A stretch of DNA of 64,000 bases, taken from positions 62,001 to 126,000 of the forward strand of contig SCFE01000020.1 in assembly GCA_004352715.1 (NCBI GenBank), given 5' to 3'. The DNA comes from Hofstenia miamia (taxonomy: Eukaryota > Xenacoelomorpha > Acoela). The notes beneath the pieces were generated by a model, which saw only the letters and a list, made by a program, of their open reading frames with translations, was not told where the DNA came from and ran no database searches. Both the position numbers and the translations under genes were made by a program. Below, in pieces: positions 50,601-61,100 of this stretch; within the stretch, counting starts at the first letter, position 1; the number at the start of each line of letters is the position of its first letter.

Positions 50601-52074
50601 CGGTAAAAAATCAGACTTTCAGAATTTTTAAATAGTCTAATTATGTTTATAGTTGCTATGCACCAAATATGTCTTCTTGGAACCTCAATCATCCTAACAC
50701 CTCTTGGGATATTTCCAACTGAACCGAGCTTCTTAAGTTTTATTCTCATCTGCTTAAACAGCTCAGAGTTGTTCTCAGTTTTATAAACAAATATTGATTT
50801 AAAGTCCACCTTGACTTAAAACAACAGGCGATCAACATAATTTTATTGTTTACAATATTAGAGAATACGAAATTTTTTTGGAATATTTTTTATTATATTC
50901 TAACTAATAATTATAATACATAGAAATTTGGGAAAATTTATATAATACCATTATTACATTATTATTCTTGATTTATTTAATCTATGAGAACAATTTGTTT
51001 GTGAATGACTACTTCTTTTTTCGTTTGAAACGTACCTAAGGCTAATATTATTTCCTTTACTTTTCAGATAGTAAGTGGAAAGGAGAAGCTTCAATGAAGT
51101 CTGGAAGTATGGTCCTATAAGGATGTTGATTACGCTTCAGTTGAAATAATAGCAAGAATCTTAGGATAACAAGTACTAGATTAATGTGACTTTCTGAGAA
51201 GATGCTTAATTCTCTATTAATCTAAATTATAATGTGAATTTTTCAAAAAAATATTAAAAAAATATTCGAATACTTACAACTCAAGAACTAAGAAACATAT
51301 TTAAAATCTGAAAACACCGCAAGATGGAGAATTGCCTCTTTTTTGCCTTTAATTGGCCACCCATTGTGAATACGTCTAGGCGCCTGAACTGGGCTCAGAA
51401 ATTTCATCCTCAGGACGCAAAATACTTCGGGGTAATTGCTGCTCTTATGGGCATTAGACCGATCATTATTTGAAAATTTTGCTAAGGTTAGAAATTTTAA
51501 TGTCTACAAAAATTGAATTCTCATTGAAAAAAATATTCTGTAGAAACATGTTTAGCACAAATCTTCGTCATTACATGAGTGTGCACAAACCCATACATGT
51601 GTCCATGTCAAAGGCTTTCAATATTTCTTAACAGGCTAGGATAAACTTTTTTAAAAAAATGCTTACAAAACGGTGCGTAGATTTAATGTAATGTTAGCAA
51701 TAGGGTTAAGTACATGGACTCTCTTATCCTTTCAGCCAAAATGTACAACATATGCAAATTTCATTGATTGGAATATGTTGCAGCTAGGAGAAGGTTAGGA
51801 GAATTCCAACCAATGGCCCTTATCTATTGCCATAGCACAATTATAAGTAAAGCAGTTTACCAATTCAAGCGCTCTGCTACTATGCACAATTGGATGTTGT
51901 ATACGTATACTGGCGCAAAGTCGCATGAAATTCACGTAAAAAAGCCCTTAAAATGTAAATTATATTTTTTCAAATTCACTTTGATACTTAGATCAGTCAA
52001 ATTTCAGCCATACCTAACACTGACCTTTCCTTAGGACCGGAGGCAGCAAATTTTAAATATATATTTAATTAAAA

Positions 52075-52169
<95 letters not shown>

Positions 52170-55100
52170 CTAATAATGAATGGCTTTATTTAGCCGCTGA
52201 AGGCAGTGAGGACAGTCGCATGAGATAAAGTAGGAGCAGATGGAAAAGTAGGCGAAGTTTGAGAAGGGCTCAGCAAAGAGGAAAGACATCAAAGATTTCT
52301 TGAAGCTCGGTGGCGGGGAAAAGAATTCAATCGCTGTTGGAGGGTTGCGAGTCAAGATGTAATTAGCAGCAAAACAAGGACGATTGAAAAACGAGGGAAG
52401 GGTGCGATGTTTCTTGGGATGATGAATGGAGAAAGTGACAACATCATCAGAGCGAGTGGAGCGGAATTGTGGAACTTAATGAAATCAAAAAAATAAAGAT
52501 GCAATTTGCGAATGAGGAAACGATTGAACAGGAGGAGATCACAGGCATGGAAGTAGAGTGACAGCGGAAGAATGGAGAATTAGAGAAGAGCGTCTTTGTA
52601 TTGCAAGGGAGAGTTTCATTTGAAAGCACGCTTTTGAAAGCGTTCCATAGAGTGTAACAAGGAACGAGAGGGCCACCAACAGGGAGAAGCATAGAGAAAA
52701 ATGGCGCAAGGAATGGCCTTGAAAAAGAGTTTCACAGCAGCCGTGGAATTGATGGGAACATTGCGGAAGAGGGCAAAGAGTGAGGAATTAGCTTTGCGGC
52801 GGCGTAAGAATACATGTATAGAGCAATTTAAGTTAGTATCAAGTTGAACTCCAAGATGAGTATGATGAGGAAAAGTTCACATTAAGAGGAAGGTCAGAAG
52901 GGGGAGATACAGAAAAAGAAATACCACATGTCTTGGTTGGGATAAAACCAAGATTTTTAACGGAAGACCAAGTGGACAAAAGCTCAAGATCAGAGGTAAT
53001 ATTTGAGGCAAAATAACTACCAAAGTTGAAAATCACAGTATCATCAACGTACAGTAGACAGGATTAGTTGAGGACAGATTGAGGGAGGTCGTTGATAGCA
53101 GCAAAGAAGAAACAGCAAACACAGAACTTTGAGGAGCACCACTAGAGGCAAGAGCAGGAGAAGAAATGGACGAGTTGATTTTGACACACTGACGAGGATT
53201 GGACAGGTAAGACTGGAAGAGTTCGATGAAATTCGCATCAAAGCCAAGTAAACATAATTCGTCAAGAAGAATATAGAATGAGGGAGCCGATCAAAAGCTT
53301 TAGAAATTTAAAAATGAGCAAGTTAGTGATAATAGAATGACCTGGAAGGCTACCATACTGAGAAAACATGTGACGAATTTTAGGGTACACGTAACAAAAG
53401 ACAAGGCGCTCAAAGATGATTGACAGCCTAGAAAGAATAGCTATTGAATGATAAGAAATGACTTGAAAAAAGGGAAGCTGATTGGATTTTAACAGTGGGG
53501 AGATCCAAGATGCTTTCCAGCAAGGCGGAAAACGCTTAGAGGAGCAAATGTAGAACAAGAGATGCTTTCAATGGATGAAAAGAGTTCAGGAGGTTTCGTG
53601 AATTACAAAAAATGGGATCCATCAGGATAGCAAGAACCAGACAACTTGCAGGTATTAAGCATAAGGGAAATATCATGGGCGTTGAGGACGATGTCACATA
53701 GGTGAATCAGCGGGGAGGTGGCAGGTGGACCAGGGCAGAGAGAAACAGGATCAGAGAAATTCGAGGCAAAATAAGCATTGAAGAGATCAGCTTTCTCCAT
53801 TTCAAGCTGGGGAAGTCAGGTTTCTAATGAAGAAAACGCAAGAAAGAATAAGAGTCTTGAAGAGATCCAGATGAGAAGTTGGAAAGCAGAGAGATTTTGT
53901 CGAGTTAAATGAAGTTGATGACGTCTTCTGTGAGAGAAGAGAGTTTTGAAGAATTGGACAGTAACAGCGTTTGAAAGATTCGATTTTACTCAAAGGGTGT
54001 TCAGTAAGTGATGAGAAATAGAAAGGGAGAGAAATACGCTTTTTCCGTCAACGAGGAACAAAGGATGAAATAACTTGGTGAAGGAAGGTGTACCAGTCAT
54101 CAGCAGAGAAAGAGTCATTAAAAATGGGGAATGAAGGAGAAAGCAGCATTTAGAGATACAAAGTCACTGTTAGATCGAGCATATTAAGGAGAAGCAGGAC
54201 AAGCAGATGGAGTAATAAAATTGATAGACAGGTTGAAGCAAACAAATGAGTGATCAGACAGTTTAGTCAGAACAGGGACCACAGAGGTGTCAAAAATAGG
54301 ATCAGAGTGAGAGCACAAAACCAAGTCAAGAAGGGAGGAGCGGGAAGTAGGAGAAAATACAAGTTGTTCAAGAGAGTAGGAAGCACAAAGATCCAAAACA
54401 GCGGATTCATAAGCATCATTAGGAAGGAAATCACCAAAGAGGAGGAGATGAGGAAGAGTGATAAATCCAAGATGACGAGAGAAAGTGAAAGACTGATCAT
54501 GAAAGTTCTCAAGCATGGATGAAAAATCAGCAAGGGGAATACGAAAGGACTGTTGGAAGGAGGGTTGTAAGCACAGAGAAGAGAAACAATGTGATCACTG
54601 GGAGCAGCAGCACACTCGCAACAGAAATCAAAGGATAAAGACTCAAAAGAGGGGGTGGGGGTGGACGTCGAGGTCAGGACGACGTGACGCAATTAGAGCA
54701 CCACCGTGATGACCATTAGAGCGATCTATATGGGAGAGAACTTTAAATGCGGAGTTAGGAAAAGCAACACTGTCAGCAACACAAGGCTCAAGCCAGGTTT
54801 CAGTAAATGAAGTCAACAGGAGACTGCAAAAAGAAGTTGTAAAAACTGAGATGATGGCTTAATGAGACAGGACTGCGAGCATTGGTGAGCAAAAAAAGAA
54901 ACCGGAGTTGGGATGAAGAGTAAGTTCAATCACGACGAGAAGCATCCCAACAGCAGGGACACAGGCCAAAAGATTTGCACTCAGCATAAGAGAGACAATA
55001 GTATCCAATCAAGAGGTCATCTAACCAAACTTCAGGATACATGAGAGCAAGATGAGACTCTTCATTACAGACAATATGGAAGGAAGCGAACGGAGAATCC

Positions 55101-58100
55101 GTGCGTGGTGAATGGGAAGGACGCCATGAAATAGGGGTGTAGATCAATGGAGGTGATCAGCAACATCAGAAGCATGAACAGAATTAGCAAATCAGCCGAT
55201 GTACATGTGAGGTTTACAAGGAGAATGAGGAAGAGAACTAATCGGAACAGCAGGCAGTTGACAGGAAAACTACTACCAAGGATGTGACGAGGGCAATGAT
55301 TGTGATGAGTAGGTGGTGAAATAGACTGTTCAGGCGGAAGTGGCAGCACAGGAGAGAGAAAGCAGCAGCAGTAACAGAACGTGGGGCAGGATGATTGGGG
55401 CGATTAGGAATGGTACGTGAGGCGGAAGCACTGTATGAGAACATTTAAGTTTGAATGGAAGAGACATCGGGGGTGAGCTTAGGAAAAGAGTCTGACAAGG
55501 ATGACAAGGCAACATTGGAAGAGCTGACGTTGGAAGATTGGTTTGAACGGGACAGGGAGGTGACAGCTTGGGGAAGCAGAAGATAATGATATCTTTCTTT
55601 AAAGAACCGACCACCAAATCAAATTGGGCATCCAAAAGATTCTTAATATCAGCAAGCGATACATTAGCCACAGGCATGACTGAAGTCTAATTAAACAGTA
55701 TAATAACCAGGCAAATATATTACGATTTATATTGATTGTGAGTAAGTGCAGTATAAAATGGATAATTTTCACCATAATTTTTGTGACTTAACCATTTCAG
55801 GAGGGGTGGAAGAAAATTTTCATTTTACACCTGTCACCACCACCACTTGAGTATCTCATTAGGCGCTTTTACATTTTATCATGGAAATTTTAATATTGTT
55901 TAGAATGTCAGGGCAAACTGTGAAGTTTCAAACAGAGTCTCTTTTAAATACAGAATTTGGTGATTTCCCAACGCTCCAGAAACTTAATGAGGTATTCCTT
56001 TAAAGTTTAATTTTATTTAATCTGCTGTGCTTAGGTGGTGTGGAGGTTGTACTACATCATTCCATTTACATCTTCACCCGATGATAACTTACAAGTGAAA
56101 ATGGAATTTTTAAGTGAGATCGAATACTACAACGTGAGATTCGAAGAAAACTCTGCATTTATGGTATTTATTGTGAATACTAGCATTCAATCGACATTTT
56201 AGTAGTGTAATCCTAGAATTTATGCCTATGCTAGGGTATATAAATAATATAACAAATATTTAAAATATGCAAGGTGAGGCATATTTAATATTTCATCAAA
56301 ATTTAAAAAGGAAAAGTATGAAATGTGCATCATTATCATTATCAACATTATTCTCATCATCCTCATCATTATCAACATCATTATCCTAAATCATTTTTAT
56401 CATCATTATCGACATTATCATAATTATCATCCTCATCATCATCATCATCATCAGCAGCAGATCATCAGCATAAGCATCATTTTCACTTATCATAATCATT
56501 TTCATCTTTCAAAAAAACACAATGGTTCAAATCGTTTCTAAATATATTCAAATATAATATTTGACTAAAACATAAACCTTAGAAGTATAGCACTTCTTTT
56601 GTTATTTTTCTGTGAGTTTTCACTCACTTAAGATGCCTGAGAATTTGCTAGCAATGCTGCAACCGGGTTACGGGCTCGCCAAATCAAATTTTCAATTAAA
56701 TGTCATGTGCGCATTAAACAGTTTAATGGTTTCAGAAGTTTATATTCATCTCCATTTATTTCTATAGTAGTGTCCTGAAAATACACTTACTCATTTTTTA
56801 GTTAAATTACGGAGTTAAATGAGAATATATTTTAGTTTAAAAAATAGCATTACTTCACAAAATTTTTCTAGATCCGCCTCTGTACTTTATCAAGTTTAAA
56901 ATTTCAAATCCACGGATTCGAATCCAAGTTATTGATTAAGGCTTTGATACGATTTCGAATATTCACGGAGTCCTAGTCTGAAATTTTCCTTAGTAAAGAA
57001 GGGGCAGCATTTATAAATTAAACTGCTAGAATACACTTAGGGGTAAAAAGGACCCAAACTGTACGTTTATGTATAATAATCAAAAGTATTCAACCTGTTA
57101 ATAAATATGTGCAAATCAGATTTTTTCTAACAGCTTGAATGTCAATTTCCATTTCCAATCCAGCTCCATAAAAAATAGACCAATTTATGAATGTTTCTAT
57201 AAATATTTGTAACAATTTCCACAAAATTTCCTATTTTTGTTCCCTAAGTTTATTATCAAAAACAATACCTACGTATCATAATATATTTTCTTCGATAAAT
57301 TTTTGTTTTTTGCACACTTAGTTTCACATCATTTGACTTACTTGATATTGTAAGCTTTGTTTTTCTAATAAATCAATTATACAATCATATTTAAAAGAGA
57401 TATGCACATGCAAGAATACTTTCTTTTTTCAAGTAAAACTATTTCTTCACTTTTCTTATCAAGGAGTGAGTGTGGCTGAGTAGTGACGGAAGCAGAGCAT
57501 TTGCAATGCTAAAGGGCGCTTATCTTTTTCGTGCATTGTATCTGATGTATGCAGAGCAGATTTGAATACCACTTGAGGGTTTTTGCTTCTTAAGAAACAA
57601 CATGCAACCAGCAATAGTGAAGAGTGTCTCAATGGCGCTGACTGCACTGATATAGGCAAAACATACTGTGTGATTTATTGTAGCATTGGCAGATGTGCTT
57701 GGACATGCAACTATAGAGCAGGTGGGTTGTCTTGTTTCTATTGAAGTCCGTCACCTTCAATATCAATAGTTCTACATTTGGCAAGTCATACTCCAATAGT
57801 ACTGTCAGAAAGTAATGCAAATAGTTCGGCTTCATGTTATTTCTGTCCTTGAGTTTCTTTACTTGGCTCTGCTGCATTATAGCTGCCTCCATCATGACTA
57901 TCATTAATCAAGTATAGCTGAACAATGAATGCGTATGCAACAGCGTGGGTATTTCATAAATTATTGCTGCATTTATACGAATAATGGAAAATTCCTTTAT
58001 TTCGTTTCATTTCCATTTCCATGATGTTCACTTGGAATAAGACTCATGGACCAGTCTAGTGCAAATAGAAGATATATTAAATCATAAAAGTCTTAGTTGA

Positions 58101-61100
58101 AGGTAAGCTGAAAATTTAGCTTTGCCAGTATTTTTGCTTCACAAAAGTTTATTAAGATAGTTTTATTTCGCATGATAAAATGTTGTCCTTAAAATATATT
58201 TGAGTCTTAAAAATTAGGACACGTGGTCTCGTAGAGTCACCTGGTCAAATCCCACCCGGGTCATATGGGTCATCCTATCACACTTCATTCGCCAAACGGC
58301 TTCAAGGAATATATTTAATCCATCCAAATCTAAATCATTTTTCAGTAACTGCTCTTGAAAGAATTCTAATTTTATTTAAGAATGTATATAAAATAGTTGC
58401 ATGATTTTTAAAACAAATGCAGTCCAAGTTTTAGACTTTTAAAGTAATCTTATTTTGAATTTAGATGAAGACTATTCCGAGTATATCAACATCTATTGTG
58501 TCCTCCTCATCAAGCTTCCGTCCATATCTTAAATTCAAGTGTTTGTTAAAGTTCTTCAACTTTGCAAATTTCTTCTCTGACATTGTCCACATCAAGATGG
58601 AAGGACCTTCGAATCAGGAGAATCCGTCACTGGTGTTTGTTAACTACTATACCACTTCCGCAAATCACATACTGAGAGACACTGGATTTTTGAAAAGTAA
58701 CAAAACTGCAAAGAATGACTATACATACAAAACAGAAATAGAATTTGGAAGACTCAACAGCCTGTGTTAGTATGATTGTATTTCTATAGGGACGATTGAA
58801 GCGATTGACGCAATATCTTTCAAATAATATTATAATGATTAATAATTAAAAAATTATTCATGTTTTTTACTATTATTTAAAATGGCAAATCTGAAGAATT
58901 TTAGTTATAAATTTCAGAAATTGTTTTTTTACTTTGTCGGCCAAAAATATTTCGTGATCTAGAATTTTTAATTCGCATACACAAATACTGACATAACAAT
59001 GTATTGACAATCTATGATGAATTTATGAATTTGACCTGCGATTTTTGTAATAAATATTCAGTACCAGCCTTAGGGGAGGGGGAGGGGTTAATGCCATGGA
59101 CCCCGTACTAAAAACATCTGCTGAAAATGCATTAGTAAATATGAACTTTTAATAATTTAAACATTAGAGTATATAATATGCAGAATATAATTTGCTACCA
59201 TCAGACATAAGAAATTATTATTAATCAATAAAATGAAATTGCACACAGCCAGTGTTGTAGTCAAATGGGGGCCATCTGTGACTTATAAACTTAATAAAAT
59301 ATAACATTTTACATATAAAATTCAAAGATATTTCTGATATTCAAACATTATATATATTTATATTTTTATATTTATATATATATATATATATATATATTAA
59401 TATAATAATAAATTTAAATGAATCAAACAATATTAACACATTACACATTTTCCTGTTGTAATTTACTTACCTGCCAAATCATCATCATTATTATACTTTG
59501 CTTTGCTACTAGCAGTTACATTTATATAGGAAAGTTGGGAGTGGGTGAAATTTTAAACTATTTTGCGGCTGAAGCAGTTCGTAACAGTAAACCAGATAAG
59601 CTCATACTGTGTCATGCGCACAACACTCAGCTCTGGTTGAACGTATTTATGAGCCTGCTATTGCAAAAGGGGGCTCATCAATGCTAGACAAAAGCAGTGG
59701 AGCATGGGCATTAGTTTACTATGCTTACGGCCAACAGTAAACATAGTTTCTTAGTCAATCTTAATAATTGCTGCATAGGGTTAGGTGAGGCATGAATTTA
59801 TTATATCTAATCTAAGTACATGTACCTAAAACTAGTTGTAATTTCAATTGAGCTGAGACTATGTGCTACTTTTGCTACAGTATTACTTTCTAAGCTTAAA
59901 ACTATTGCACCACTCTTTCCATATCATGGTGTATATTGTGAAAAAAACTGTTGAAATTTAAGATTAGATCGATAACTATAAAATTTGCTTAGTATAACAT
60001 GAAAATGTGATAAGAGTTAATTATTACAATGTTTTAGTTTGCTTTCATTTTTTTCTACATGACAAGTCGAAAGATCCTATCTTAGTGATGCAGCAAGACG
60101 AAAGAAAAGGTTTGAAGAAGAAGAACTTCGAGAAGTCAGAGAGGAGGTGCATTAGACAAATTTATAACAATGCGAAGTGAACCAAATAATTTTTCTCAGA
60201 ATAGTACAGTTACTACAGTCACATCTACGATTGAGAATGTTCAGACTTCCTCATCTCTTTCAGAAGATAACAGTGAACAAAATCAGAATTCCTTAATAGT
60301 TGAAATGGGTGATGCAAATGTGAATGATTTTAAGTGATCCTGAAATTTGGCGAGTAAGGTTGAATTACCATGATAGGTGCAAAATTGTTGAGAAGAATCC
60401 ACTAAGGTAGTTTTCTACTAACTGTCCTCGTATTGACAAGGCAGACGTTTCCATGAGCAACATTATAAGCGTTTGCTTTGTAATGGAGAAAGAGCAAATC
60501 GGTAGTGGCTGATATATTCTTTTAACAAATCTAATGTATACTGCTTTTGTTGTAAGCTGTGATGAGGCAATGTGATGAGAACCTCAAGTTAGCTCATGAC
60601 GGTTTGTCGCACTGGAAGCATTTAGGTGAAAAATTATTACAGCATGAAAAAATTAGCAATCCATCTCAATTATTTTATGCAGTGGAAAGAACTACAACAT
60701 TGCCTTTCAACATCATACACAATTGATCAAGAAGCCCAGAAGCAAATATACCACTGTAAAACTTATTGGATACGTGTTTTAGAACGCCTCCTTGCTATTA
60801 TTTAGTAACTGGCTTCAAGAAATATTACCTTTCGCCGCAAACATGAAAAACTATTCCAACCTAATAATAGGAATTTTTTAGGACTTGTGGAGTTACTGGC
60901 AAAATGTGATGGCATTATGGGAGAACACGTATGCCACACAACTGAAAGAAATCAATCTATCTTGGAAAGAATATGCAAATTGAATTTATCCAATTTATTG
61001 CAGATCATGTTAAACTAGAAATTTTTATGTGCATCAAGCAAGCACGTTACTATGGAGTCATTCTAGACTGCACACAGGATGTTAGCCGGGTTGACATTGG

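Larger units (their letters stand above)
52178..55680 (-). mobile_element. Nearly full-length LINE, antisense in intron M-N, frame-broken
   Basis: Read from 55,677: a short N-terminal region (MPVANVSLADIKNLLDAQFD), a Ser/Pro-rich stretch, then an APE-type endonuclease (ALMYPEVWLDDLLIGYYCLS near 55,050; LLFGDFLPNDAYESAVLDLC and LTKLSDHSFVCFNLSI near 54,450-54,200, with GDF and SDH motifs). The polymerase follows (FPPCWKASWISPLLKS, ISYHSIAILSRLSIIFERLV near 53,500-53,400; INDLPQSV and the catalytic LLYVDDTVIF near 53,035). The C-terminal tail is shared with 4,867-5,495, then GGCTAAATAAAG and (ATT)n. Many frameshifts are present. Base composition is GC-richer than the host intron. Confidence 0.85.

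Noticed and set aside
51067-51120. Possible exon after the acceptor TTTTCAG at 51,067
   Set aside because: In the phase left by exon M it meets a TAG at once; exon N at 55,904 fits in phase instead.
56323-56541. Ile/His-rich open frame
   Set aside because: Translation of a trinucleotide microsatellite.
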